The notes under the pieces are model-generated. The model was not told the origin of the DNA. It did no database searches and saw only the letters and a list, made by a program, of their open reading frames with translations. From NCBI RefSeq assembly GCF_017877355.1, contig NZ_JAGIPR010000008.1, positions 62,001 to 126,000 of the forward strand: a stretch of 64,000 nucleotides of DNA, written 5' to 3'. Of the stretch, positions 7,536 to 16,416 are shown piece after piece (the first letter of the stretch is position 1; each line of letters starts with the position of its first letter). The stretch is from Chryseobacterium jejuense. Its GTDB lineage: Bacteria > Bacteroidota > Bacteroidia > Flavobacteriales > Weeksellaceae. Both the position numbers and the translations under genes were made by a program.

Positions 7536-9224
7536 TTATCTTTGAAATGTAAATGTCTGTGTATTGATATTTCCTGCACTATTAATGATGGTCACTTTTA
7601 AAGTATGCAAACCTGAATCTCTTGGACACTTTTCATCAAAAAAATAGACAAAATCATTTTTTACACGAGCAAATCGAAGCCATTTTCCATCCAGCTCAGC
7701 ACGGAATGATACAATATCACCCACTTTTGTGCTTCCTTTTAATCGTAAAGAGCCACCACTTACCACTGCTCCTTCTTTCCAGCCTGAAGAAACTGATGGC
7801 ATACTGTTATCCACTATCAAATCAACGGTACCCAGTCTATTAAACTGAGCTTCTGCCTGATCACCATTCCATTTTGCTTTTACGGCATCTTTATCACTTC
7901 CATAATTAAACAAAACCACTACTCTGTCTTTTTCTTCTTTGGAAAGTTTCCTGTTGGGTTTTATTTTCAAGGTATAATAATCATGAACCGGAAGATATGG
8001 GTTCTGTAAGACAATGGTATTGGAAACGGTATTCCCATCTGAACTGTTTTTTTCGTACATATTAAAATCCACAGCATCATACACTGCATTTTTACTTAAA
8101 CTGATCTCTGCATTTTCAGTAGTGAGTGTCTTTCCTTCATTAGGTAAAATTGTCTTTCCTGAAGACGTAATCCCACTTCCGCCATTACTCAGTTGAACTT
8201 TTGTCGTTAACCTGCTGGTATTGCCTTTTACATCTTTTAAAACAATTTCAATATTGTGAATGTTTTCATCCTGAAGATTGATAATTCCTGACAAATTAGG
8301 TATACTGTAGTTTTGCAGTTTCATGCCCGGCAATGCAGACAGATGCTGAATTCCTACTTTATCCCTGCTGAATTTGGTATAATCTATACAGCCATTCAGA
8401 TAACGGGTATCATCATAACTCACCTTATCAATACTAAAGCCGTAAACCAGCTTTCCATCCATCCATATTTCAGCCTTATAAATCCCAAGATTAAATCCCT
8501 GGTTGGCTTTATCCACCGCTTTAATTCCAAAACTTATCATGGGAGAATTAACTTTGACAACATCAGCAGTATAAGCATTTCCCGCTTTTTTGACAGCAAT
8601 CCCGTTAGCTCCCGGTTCATACGTACTGAATCTGCGGTCATACCAATACAATCCGCTTACAATAGGAGCTACAGAATCCGGAATAGCAAAACCAAACAAC
8701 AAAGGATTAAGACATTCTTCTGTTTGGGTATCTCGTATCTCAAAATGCAAATGCGGACCTGCTGAACCTCCGGTATTTCCACTCAAAGCAATGAGCTGCC
8801 CTTTTGTAACCGGAAACTGTCCAGACTGAAATGTGATATCCTGTTCCCATTTTTCGTCTTTATACTGCTTCTCCTTTATATATTCATCAAGCTTATCGAA
8901 ATATTTATTCAAATGGGCATAGACTGTCGTAAAACCATTCGGATGAGTAATGTACACCGCATTTCCGAAGCCGTATCGCTCTACTTTTATTCTGCTTACA
9001 TAGCCATCTGCGGCGGCCAATACAGACAGGTTCTCCTGACTGTTCGTCCTCAAATCCAATCCCATATGAAAATGATTGGTTCTTACTGCTCCAAAATTGG
9101 CAGCCAACTGCATGGGGATATTCAGTGGATTACGGAAATAGTTTTGGGGATAGTTGTTTTGAGCTTGTGTGATGATTGTATGGATAAAACAAATAGCAAC
9201 CATCAGTTTGGAGAAGATTTTCAT
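7536..9224 (-). CDS. Secreted M23 family metallopeptidase
   Basis: A 562-residue protein with an N-terminal signal peptide (cleavage near residue 21) and an LytM/M23 zinc peptidase domain at about 50-165. The zinc ligands H53 and D57 (HMGLD), catalytic H103 (YAHLN) and H157/H159 (GPHLHFE) are all present, so it should be active on peptidoglycan peptide bridges. The remaining 400 residues look like a beta-rich C-terminal extension often seen in Bacteroidetes M23 proteins. It probably acts in cell-wall remodelling in the periplasm. It stands alone, with a 455-bp spacer upstream. Confidence 0.9.
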   Translation of the reverse strand: MKIFSKLMVAICFIHTIITQAQNNYPQNYFRNPLNIPMQLAANFGAVRTNHFHMGLDLRTNSQENLSVLAAADGYVSRIKVERYGFGNAVYITHPNGFTTVYAHLNKYFDKLDEYIKEKQYKDEKWEQDITFQSGQFPVTKGQLIALSGNTGGSAGPHLHFEIRDTQTEECLNPLLFGFAIPDSVAPIVSGLYWYDRRFSTYEPGANGIAVKKAGNAYTADVVKVNSPMISFGIKAVDKANQGFNLGIYKAEIWMDGKLVYGFSIDKVSYDDTRYLNGCIDYTKFSRDKVGIQHLSALPGMKLQNYSIPNLSGIINLQDENIHNIEIVLKDVKGNTSRLTTKVQLSNGGSGITSSGKTILPNEGKTLTTENAEISLSKNAVYDAVDFNMYEKNSSDGNTVSNTIVLQNPYLPVHDYYTLKIKPNRKLSKEEKDRVVVLFNYGSDKDAVKAKWNGDQAEAQFNRLGTVDLIVDNSMPSVSSGWKEGAVVSGGSLRLKGSTKVGDIVSFRAELDGKWLRFARVKNDFVYFFDEKCPRDSGLHTLKVTIINSAGNINTQTFTFQR

Positions 9225-9315
9225 ACAGCATTTGGGTTTAGTTCTACTTAAATATACGAGATTTCAAGCAATGATCGTGCTATTTTGGTTCTGCCGGTTG
9301 AGGGATTCTTTTATT

Positions 9316-9380
9316 TAACCACGGATGACACGGATTTTCACAGATGATTATGGATAAATCTGTCATATCCGCGAGAGATT
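9316..9380. repeat. Palindromic repeat of the CACAGAT/CGCAGAT family
   Basis: CACGGATTTTCACAGAT is followed by AAATCTGTCATATCCGCG, forming an imperfect hairpin in the 455-bp spacer upstream of ileS (9225-9679). Related palindromes occur at 29860-29938, 29956-30025 and 53171-53239, with a partial copy at 45461-45495. Confidence 0.6.
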
Positions 9381-9392
9381 ATTTAGGTTTAA

Positions 9393-9437
9393 GCTAAAGC
9401 CAATGGATTGGTTTTTATTTTTCAAGTGGGCTTTAGC
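9393..9437. repeat. Inverted repeat GCTAAAGCC/GGCTTTAGC
   Basis: GCTAAAGCC at 9393-9401 is exactly complementary to GGCTTTAGC at 9429-9437. It adjoins the preceding palindrome in the same spacer. The rest of that spacer shows nothing except the ileS promoter near its right end. Confidence 0.55.
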
Positions 9438-9634
9438 GGGCTTCTATTAAATTTTATTCTGACTGAAAAGGCATAAAAAAATTAACAGGAATTCATCTAA
9501 AAGGGTCTAAAATACTTACTCATGTACGGTTTACTATTCCCATTTCACCCCTCTTTTTATTTATATTTCTGAAATTGAAGTTTTTAATAGAAATTACCTA
9601 AATAAAACATATCTTATAAACCGACAAAATTCAC

Positions 9635-9642
9635 TAAATTTG
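9635..9642 (+). promoter_or_regulatory. -7 element of ileS
   Basis: TAAATTTG matches TAnnTTTG, 37 bp before the ileS ATG. No clear TTG is seen at the -33 position. Confidence 0.5.
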
Positions 9643-9679
9643 CAGACTTAATTAATCAACGAATATTGAGATATTTACA

Positions 9680-12600
9680 ATGAGCCAATTTAAAGAATAC
9701 AAAAACCTCAACCTTATTGACGTAGCAGAGAATGTAGCGGAATTTTGGAAACAAAATAAAACTTTCAATAAGAGTGTTGAGATTCGTCAGGGAAATCCTG
9801 AGTTTGTTTTTTATGAAGGTCCGCCTTCAGCAAACGGTATGCCTGGAATTCACCACGTAATGGCAAGAGCATTGAAGGATATTTTCTGCCGTTACCAGAC
9901 TCAAAACGGAAAGCAGGTTTTCCGTAAAGCAGGCTGGGATACGCATGGTCTTCCTGTGGAACTGGGTGTAGAAAAAGAATTAGGGATTACAAAAGAAGAT
10001 ATTGGCAAAAAGATCTCTATTGAAGATTATAATAAAGCTTGTCGTGAAGCTGTAATGCGTTATACCGATGTATGGAATAACCTTACAGAAAAAATCGGAT
10101 ATTGGGTAGACCTTGATGATCCGTACATTACGTACAAGTCTAAATATATGGAAACTGTTTGGTGGCTGTTGAAGCAATTATATGACAAAAGTTTGTTGTA
10201 TAAAGGATATACGATCCAGCCTTACTCTCCGAAAGCAGGAACAGGACTTTCTTCACACGAACTGAACCAGCCTGGAACGTATCGTGATGTTTCAGATACA
10301 ACGGTTGTAGCTCAGTTTAAAGTTAAGAAAGATTCATCTGCTTTATTCAACGATGTTGATGGAGATGTACATATCCTTGCATGGACGACGACTCCTTGGA
10401 CGTTGCCATCCAACACCGCACTTACAGTAGGTAGAGATATTGAGTATGTTGTAGTTAAAACATTCAACCAATATACATTTGAGCCGGTAACCGTGGTATT
10501 ATCCAGCGTTCTTTTACCTAAAGTACTCGGTAAGAAATATGCTGAAGGTACCGATGAGGATTTTGCGAACTATACTCCGGAAACTAAAGTAATTCCATTC
10601 AGAATTTTAAAAGAATTTACCGGAGAAAAACTTGTTGATACAAGATATGAGCAATTAGTTCCTTGGTTTACCCCAAATGACAACCCTGAAAATGCTTTCA
10701 GAGTAATCTTAGGAGATTTCGTAACAACTGAGGACGGTACAGGTATCGTACACACAGCTCCTACTTTTGGTGCTGATGATGCGAGAGTAGCTAAAATGGC
10801 TCAGCCTGAGATCCCACCAATGTTGGTAAAGGATGACAATGATAATCTTGTTCCACTGGTAGATTTACAGGGTAAATTTATCCAGGGAGAGAATGTTCCT
10901 GAAGTATTCTCCGGAAAATATATTAAGAATGAATATTACGATGAAGGAACTGCTCCTGAGAAATCTTGGGATGTAGAACTGGCAATCTTACTGAAAACAG
11001 AGAACAAAGCCTTCAAAGTAGAGAAATATGTTCACTCTTACCCACACTGCTGGAGAACTGATAAGCCAGTATTATACTATCCGTTGGATTCATGGTTTGT
11101 GAAGATGACTGCTGTAAAAGATAGATTGGTTAATCTGAACAAAGAAATCAACTGGAAACCAAAAGCTACGGGAGAAGGACGTTTCGCCAACTGGTTAGAA
11201 AATGTAAACGACTGGAACTTATCCCGTTCAAGATACTGGGGTATTCCGTTGCCAATCTGGAGAACAGAGGATCTGAAAGAAGAAAAAATCATTGGTTCTG
11301 TAGAGGAACTTTACAACGAGATTGAAAAATCTATTGCTACAGGAGTAATGACTGAAAATCCATTCAAAGGTTTTGAAGTAGGAAATATGTCCGAATCAAA
11401 CTATGAACTGGTTGATCTTCACAAAAATGTAGTAGATAAAGTTGTATTGGTTTCTGATTCCGGAAAAGCAATGAAGCGTGAAAGTGACTTGATCGACGTT
11501 TGGTTCGACTCAGGCTCTATGCCATATGCTCAATTGCACTATCCTTTCGAAAACAAAGAAATGATTGACAGCAACAAGGCATTCCCTGCTGACTTCATTG
11601 CAGAAGGTGTTGACCAGACCCGTGGTTGGTTTTATACACTCCATGCGATTGGAACTGCTGTTTTTGACTCTGTTGCCTATAAAAATGTAATGAGTAACGG
11701 TCTTGTTTTGGATAAAAACGGACAAAAAATGTCAAAACGTTTAGGAAATGCCGTAGATCCGTTTGAAACACTTTCTGTTTACGGACCGGATGCTACCCGT
11801 TGGTACATGATCTCCAATGCAAACCCTTGGGAAAACCTGAAGTTTGATATCGAAGGAATTGATGAAGTAAGAAGAAAGTTCTTCGGAACTCTTTACAATA
11901 CCTATTCATTCTTTTCATTATATGCGAATGTTGACGGATTCAACTATTCAGAAAAAGAAGTGGAAAACCGTCCTGAAATCGATAGATGGATCCTTTCTGA
12001 ACTGAACTTATTGATAAAAGATGTAAAAGCATTCTACGAAGATTACGAACCTACAAGAGTAGCAAGAGCGATCAATACATTCGTAAACGATAACTTGAGT
12101 AACTGGTATGTAAGATTATGCAGAAGACGTTTCTGGAAAGGAGATTATTCTGATGATAAGATCTCTGCTTACCAGACTTTATATACTTGTCTTGAAGTAG
12201 TAGCAAAATTATCTGCTCCTATTGCTCCATTCTTCATGGATCAGTTGTATCAGGATCTGAATAAAGTAACAGGAAAAGAAAACTGTGAGTCTGTACACTT
12301 AACAGACTTCCCGGTTGCTGATGAAAGTTTAATTGATCAGGATCTGGTTGAAAAAACACATTTAGCTCAGAACATTACGAGTATGGTTTTCTCTTTAAGA
12401 AAGAAAGAAAACGTAAAAGTTCGTCAGCCGTTACAAAAAGTATTGATCCCTGTATTGGATGCTAAAACAGAAGAGCAGATTCTTGCTGTTGCAGACCTTA
12501 TCAAGCAGGAAGTAAACGTAAAAGAATTACAGTTAATTAATGCTGAAGAAGCATCACACTTAATTGTAAAACAGATAAAACCAAACTTCAAAGCTCTTGG

Positions 12601-13075
12601 TCCTAAATTAGGAAAAGACATGAAGGTGGTTGGTGCAGAGATTACAAATCTTACCACAGAACAGATTGCCGCTCTTGAAAAAGAAGGAAAACTTGATGTT
12701 CAGGGCTATGAGATCACACTTGATGATGTGGAAATCTCTACTAAAGATATCCCTGGATGGACAGTAACTTCCGATGGCAAAACTACTGTGGCATTAGATT
12801 TGACGTTAACCGATGAGTTAAAATCTGAAGGAATCGCAAGGGAGTTCATCAACAGAATTCAAAACCTGAGAAAAGAAAACGATTTTGAACTGACAGATAG
12901 AATTAATATCTCCATTGAAGAAAACTCACCATTCCTTGAAGATATTAAGAAAAATGAGGAATATATTTCTTCTGAAGTCTTGTCAAATAAAATAGAAATT
13001 GTATCTTCACTTTCAAATTTTAACGAAATCGAAATAGATGAGGTTAATTTTAAGATAAATATCGAAAAAAATTAA
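9680..13075 (+). CDS. ileS: Isoleucine--tRNA ligase
   Basis: A class I aminoacyl-tRNA synthetase of 1131 residues, the length of the larger IleS type. The HIGH-like motif reads GIHH at 56-59 within PPSANGMPGIHH, and KMSKR is at 683-687. The editing-domain motif TTPWTLPSN is visible. It charges tRNA-Ile in the cytoplasm and edits misactivated valine. It begins a same-strand run with the DksA-like gene and lspA. The start ATG follows a -7 element by 37 bp. Confidence 0.97.
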   Translation: MSQFKEYKNLNLIDVAENVAEFWKQNKTFNKSVEIRQGNPEFVFYEGPPSANGMPGIHHVMARALKDIFCRYQTQNGKQVFRKAGWDTHGLPVELGVEKELGITKEDIGKKISIEDYNKACREAVMRYTDVWNNLTEKIGYWVDLDDPYITYKSKYMETVWWLLKQLYDKSLLYKGYTIQPYSPKAGTGLSSHELNQPGTYRDVSDTTVVAQFKVKKDSSALFNDVDGDVHILAWTTTPWTLPSNTALTVGRDIEYVVVKTFNQYTFEPVTVVLSSVLLPKVLGKKYAEGTDEDFANYTPETKVIPFRILKEFTGEKLVDTRYEQLVPWFTPNDNPENAFRVILGDFVTTEDGTGIVHTAPTFGADDARVAKMAQPEIPPMLVKDDNDNLVPLVDLQGKFIQGENVPEVFSGKYIKNEYYDEGTAPEKSWDVELAILLKTENKAFKVEKYVHSYPHCWRTDKPVLYYPLDSWFVKMTAVKDRLVNLNKEINWKPKATGEGRFANWLENVNDWNLSRSRYWGIPLPIWRTEDLKEEKIIGSVEELYNEIEKSIATGVMTENPFKGFEVGNMSESNYELVDLHKNVVDKVVLVSDSGKAMKRESDLIDVWFDSGSMPYAQLHYPFENKEMIDSNKAFPADFIAEGVDQTRGWFYTLHAIGTAVFDSVAYKNVMSNGLVLDKNGQKMSKRLGNAVDPFETLSVYGPDATRWYMISNANPWENLKFDIEGIDEVRRKFFGTLYNTYSFFSLYANVDGFNYSEKEVENRPEIDRWILSELNLLIKDVKAFYEDYEPTRVARAINTFVNDNLSNWYVRLCRRRFWKGDYSDDKISAYQTLYTCLEVVAKLSAPIAPFFMDQLYQDLNKVTGKENCESVHLTDFPVADESLIDQDLVEKTHLAQNITSMVFSLRKKENVKVRQPLQKVLIPVLDAKTEEQILAVADLIKQEVNVKELQLINAEEASHLIVKQIKPNFKALGPKLGKDMKVVGAEITNLTTEQIAALEKEGKLDVQGYEITLDDVEISTKDIPGWTVTSDGKTTVALDLTLTDELKSEGIAREFINRIQNLRKENDFELTDRINISIEENSPFLEDIKKNEEYISSEVLSNKIEIVSSLSNFNEIEIDEVNFKINIEKN

Positions 13076-13133
13076 CATGTAATTATTGTATTTCAAATTC
13101 CATTTCATAATTTTATTAAAAAAGAGAAAGAAT

Positions 13134-13514
13134 ATGTCAGACGAAAGAGTTAGATACAGCGATGCTGATTTACAGGAATTTAGAGCGATCATAAAAGAAA
13201 AAATAGAAAAGGCAGAGAAAGATCTTCAGCTCATCAGAGAAAGCTTCATCAATGACCAGAATAATGGGACTGATGATACTTCACCTACATTCAAAGCATT
13301 TGAGGAAGGTGCAGAAACTTTGAGCAAAGAGCAGAACTCTATTCTTGCAGGAAGACAGGAAAAATTCGTTCGTGATCTGAAAAATGCTTTAATCAGAATC
13401 GAAAACAAGACTTACGGTGTTTGTAGAGTAACAGGGAAATTAATTCCTAAGGAAAGACTTTTAGCCGTTCCTCATGCTACCTTAAGCATCGAAGCGAAAA
13501 ACATGCAAAAATAA
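13134..13514 (+). CDS. TraR/DksA family protein without zinc cysteines
   Basis: A 126-residue protein with a long helical region (about 5-85) and the C-terminal DksA-type segment YGVCRVTGKLIPKERL. Classical DksA has a four-cysteine zinc finger; only one cysteine remains here, so no zinc site of that type can form. It probably binds the RNA polymerase secondary channel, but this is inferred. The ATG at 13134 follows an AAAGAGAAAGAA stretch; a longer frame from 13086 is rejected because its extra 16 residues are an AT-rich, non-family sequence. It follows ileS by 58 bp. Confidence 0.85.
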   Translation: MSDERVRYSDADLQEFRAIIKEKIEKAEKDLQLIRESFINDQNNGTDDTSPTFKAFEEGAETLSKEQNSILAGRQEKFVRDLKNALIRIENKTYGVCRVTGKLIPKERLLAVPHATLSIEAKNMQK

Positions 13515-13539
13515 CCGTAAGGTTTGTAAAATAATATTG

Positions 13540-13580
13540 GGTTTATATTGTATTCACGGATACTTTATAAACCTAATTTT
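13540..13580 (+). terminator. Possible weak terminator or attenuator
   Basis: GGTTTATA at 13540-13547 pairs with TATAAACC at 13566-13573 and is followed by TAATTTTT. The stem is AT-rich and the loop is 18 nt, so strength is doubtful. Confidence 0.35.
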
Positions 13581-13592
13581 TAATGTATACCC

Positions 13593-13838
13593 ATGAGCGA
13601 AGTATTGATTTTGGTAATCATTGTGGCAGCAGTGCTGGCTTTTTTCAACAGAGAATGGATCAGAAACAGATTTTCTCCCAAGAAGCACACTTACTACACT
13701 ATTGATGACCAGTTTAATTCTGATAAACGCGACCGGGAGAAAGAAATAGACAGACTTTTAAGTAAAATGGGCAAAAACGGAATCAATGATCTTTCCGAAA
13801 AAGACCGGAAAAGGCTTGATGAGTTGTCCAAAATGTAA
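13593..13838 (+). CDS. Small single-pass membrane protein (DUF6576-like)
   Basis: An 81-residue protein with one N-terminal membrane helix (about 3-19) and a charged cytoplasmic tail. The tail's end, INDLSEKDRKRLDELSK, resembles the short helical motif annotated as DUF6576 and found at the C-terminus of some Bacteroidetes rhomboid proteins. Function is unknown. It is followed after 18 bp by another small gene and then by lspA, so it is probably cotranscribed with the lipoprotein signal peptidase. Confidence 0.8.
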   Translation: MSEVLILVIIVAAVLAFFNREWIRNRFSPKKHTYYTIDDQFNSDKRDREKEIDRLLSKMGKNGINDLSEKDRKRLDELSKM

Positions 13839-13856
13839 AAAATTAAATACTAAGAA

Positions 13857-14051
13857 ATGGAATCAATCATAGTACATCCAAAAAATGCAATGGAGCTGAG
13901 CGCACTGAAAGGTGTTTTAAAAGAAATGAACATTAAGTTTGAGAAAGCTCATGTAAAAAGTTCATATAACGGACAAAAAGTGGTTAAGAAAGCAAGCGAT
14001 AATAAAAACGCAAGACCTGCTTCAAAACCGTCAAAACCTAAAGGAGAGTAA
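13857..14051 (+). CDS. Small protein resembling DUF2683
   Basis: A 64-residue protein opening MESIIVHPKNAMELSALKGV, the pattern of DUF2683-type small proteins, with a lysine-rich, probably disordered tail. Its TAA stop overlaps the lspA ATG by one base (TAATG), which suggests translational coupling. The function is unknown; the basic tail may bind nucleic acid or membrane, but nothing proves this. Confidence 0.75.
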   Translation: MESIIVHPKNAMELSALKGVLKEMNIKFEKAHVKSSYNGQKVVKKASDNKNARPASKPSKPKGE

Positions 14052-14692
14052 TGAAAAAGATCTTAGCTATCACCTTTTTGGTATTATTGATAGACCAGGC
14101 TTCAAAAATTTATATTAAAACCCATTTTGAACTGAATGAGAGCATTCCTGTTATAGAAGGCTTCTTTAATAAAACTTTTGTTGAAAATCCGGGAATGGCT
14201 TATGGCTTTCATTTTGGGGGCATTATCGGAAAATATTTTCTTGTTATCCTAAGGATTTTCTTGATTGGAGGAATGGTTTATATGTTTAAAAAGTGGTTGA
14301 AAGAAGGAGCTTCCAACTACCTTTTAATTCCAATGGCCATCATCTTTGCCGGAGCTATCGGAAACCTTATTGACGGAATGTTCTACGGAATGATCTTCGA
14401 CAGCGGAACAGTTTATGATGCAAGCACTGACCGATGGATTGGTTATGGTGGCGTTTCAAAGTTTGTTCCTTTTGGACAAGGATATTCCACTTTTATGAAA
14501 GGATGTGTTGTAGATATGCTGCATTTCCCGGTAGTAGACTGGTATGTTCCGGATAGCTGGCCTATCATTGGTGGAAAGCATATTGAATTCTTTAAATATA
14601 TTTTCAATGTTGCCGATTCAGCGATTACTGTAGGAGCTGCTTTCCTATTAATCTTCAGAAAAAAAGCATTCCCTAACGGACTTGAATTCTAA
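14051..14692 (+). CDS. lspA: Lipoprotein signal peptidase
   Basis: Signal peptidase II of 213 residues, longer than the E. coli enzyme because of an insertion at about 110-155, common in Bacteroidetes. The catalytic aspartates are D108 (GNLIDG) and D189 (FNVADSA). The ENPGMAYG motif and four hydrophobic segments are visible. It cleaves prolipoproteins at the inner membrane after lipidation of the +1 cysteine. Several lipoproteins in this window would be substrates. Confidence 0.95.
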   Translation: MKKILAITFLVLLIDQASKIYIKTHFELNESIPVIEGFFNKTFVENPGMAYGFHFGGIIGKYFLVILRIFLIGGMVYMFKKWLKEGASNYLLIPMAIIFAGAIGNLIDGMFYGMIFDSGTVYDASTDRWIGYGGVSKFVPFGQGYSTFMKGCVVDMLHFPVVDWYVPDSWPIIGGKHIEFFKYIFNVADSAITVGAAFLLIFRKKAFPNGLEF

Positions 14693-14706
14693 CAGATGTA
14701 TTTCAA

Positions 14707-15351
14707 ATGAGAAAAACAATCAAAAATATTTTTAAATTTTTCCTGCTTCTTCTGGTTGCAGGAATTATTTTTATTGCCTGGGCCAACTATAGCATCAAAA
14801 ATGAAAGTGCACCACTTGTGTCTTATAACATTAAAGATGTTCCCGAGGCAAAAACTGCATTATTGCTAGGAACAGGAAAAACCTTAAGCAATGGAATGCC
14901 AAATGCATATTTCTACAACAGGATCAAAGCAGCTACAGATTTGTATAAAAGCGGAAAAGTTCAATACATCATTGTAAGTGGAGACAACAGCAGCAAAGAC
15001 TATAATGAGCCGGAAGATATGCAGTTGGCTTTGGTACAGCAAGGCATTCCACAGGACAAAATCATTCTGGATCATGCAGGATTCCGGACTTTGGATTCAG
15101 TGGTGAGGGCTAAAGATATTTTTGGACAAACCAAACTGACCATTATCTCTCAGAAGTTCCATAATGAAAGAGCCGTCTTTCTTGCTCAGAAAGACGGAAT
15201 ACAGGCTTTTGGGTACAATGCAGAAGATGTGAATAAATACGCAGGCTTAAAGACGAATATGCGGGAATATCTTGCCAAGGCCAAAGTGTATTGGGACTTG
15301 CTATTTGGAGTAGAACCAAAATTTGGGGGAGAGAAGATAATAATTCCTTAA
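14707..15351 (+). CDS. SanA/YdcF family (DUF218) membrane-anchored protein
   Basis: A 214-residue protein with one N-terminal membrane helix (about 9-26) and a DUF218 domain. TALLLGTGK, VSGDNSSKDYNEPEDM, and the later TIISQKFHNERA match the SanA pattern. SanA in enterobacteria affects envelope barrier function and vancomycin sensitivity; the biochemical activity is unsettled. It lies 14 bp after lspA on the same strand. Confidence 0.85.
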   Translation: MRKTIKNIFKFFLLLLVAGIIFIAWANYSIKNESAPLVSYNIKDVPEAKTALLLGTGKTLSNGMPNAYFYNRIKAATDLYKSGKVQYIIVSGDNSSKDYNEPEDMQLALVQQGIPQDKIILDHAGFRTLDSVVRAKDIFGQTKLTIISQKFHNERAVFLAQKDGIQAFGYNAEDVNKYAGLKTNMREYLAKAKVYWDLLFGVEPKFGGEKIIIP

Positions 15352-15361
15352 CTTAAGTGGT

Positions 15362-16366
15362 ATGAAAGCCATTCAGTTTTTTATATTAATCTGTACTCTT
15401 GTTTCCTGCAAGAAAGAAAATATTTATTATTACGCCAACAATAAAGAAATTAAAGACAGTACCGTCATTCGCTTTATTGATACGGAATTAAAAAAACTGA
15501 ATATTGATCCCAAGAAAAAGAATTTAAAAATTCACACCACCCTTGATTCTGTTTCTTATCAAACAAATCTGGATACTATAAGAACGAAAGTCTTCGAGAT
15601 AGCTTCAAAAGATAATTCCATTCCAAAAGACAAGGCTCTTTTTGATGAATGGGTAAGGGAAAAAATAATAGTGGTAGATAATAAAACCGCAAAAGTGGTA
15701 AAATTCTACAGCACATTTAAAACCCCTAAGTTTGACCGATATGACCTCAACATGGTGGGAATGAAAAAGCTGATCAATATGGGAAGTATTTTGAGTAAAA
15801 ATCCTAATGCTGAAATCCCTGAGGATTATCTTGTTATCTATGCATCAGCAGTCATTCCTTCTGACAGTTCCAAAATAAACGAACATGCAGTAGAGTTTCT
15901 GTCAAAGTTTAAGATCAACCATCTGGACAGAAGACATTACAATTTAAATTTTCTATCTTTTCCAGACGCCATTAAAATATTCCAAACCTTTAGCAGGAAC
16001 GGTGTATGCAAGGAACCTTTCAGCATCCAAAGCATTTTAGAAAATGATAATTCCATATATACCCATAAGGAAGATTCGATCAAGATATTATCACCCATTG
16101 CTGCCAAGACCATCCAAAATCGTCTAGATTATTATAAAGACCACCATTACAGAATGTCTGATTCTCAAGTTAAAAGCACACAAAGTTTGATCAGTTTTGG
16201 AGTTCCTCCATCCTATTCTCTTATCATTAATGATGGAAAGTATACTTATTTTATTTATGTAGCAGGTGCCGTGGTTACCGATATTCACAAAAAACAATCA
16301 AAAATGATTCCGCTTACATGGATGAAAAGAATCGGAATTCATTACTATAACGCAATTAGAAAGTAA
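15362..16366 (+). CDS. Putative lipoprotein, unknown function
   Basis: A 334-residue protein with a lipoprotein signal: a hydrophobic stretch and lipobox LVSC, placing the lipidated cysteine near residue 16, followed by KKEN. The mature protein is lysine-rich with no recognised catalytic motif. It starts 10 bp after the SanA-like gene, so it may share that transcript. It is probably anchored to the inner leaflet of the outer membrane or exposed on the surface. I do not recognise the family. Confidence 0.75.
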   Translation: MKAIQFFILICTLVSCKKENIYYYANNKEIKDSTVIRFIDTELKKLNIDPKKKNLKIHTTLDSVSYQTNLDTIRTKVFEIASKDNSIPKDKALFDEWVREKIIVVDNKTAKVVKFYSTFKTPKFDRYDLNMVGMKKLINMGSILSKNPNAEIPEDYLVIYASAVIPSDSSKINEHAVEFLSKFKINHLDRRHYNLNFLSFPDAIKIFQTFSRNGVCKEPFSIQSILENDNSIYTHKEDSIKILSPIAAKTIQNRLDYYKDHHYRMSDSQVKSTQSLISFGVPPSYSLIINDGKYTYFIYVAGAVVTDIHKKQSKMIPLTWMKRIGIHYYNAIRK

Positions 16367-16381
16367 TTTTGCGTAAATTTG
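16364..16381 (+). promoter_or_regulatory. -7 elements upstream of trpS
   Basis: Two matches to TAnnTTTG occur: TAATTTTG at 16364-16371, overlapping the preceding stop codon, and TAAATTTG at 16374-16381. The second would give a leader of about 30 nt before trpS. Confidence 0.45.
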
Positions 16382-16416
16382 CAATTCATTAATTTTTAAA
16401 TATAAATTTTAAACAA

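Noticed and set aside
8313..8765. Plus-strand frame of 150 codons
   Set aside because: It lies opposite the M23 peptidase gene and has the low-complexity, motif-free composition of an antisense frame.
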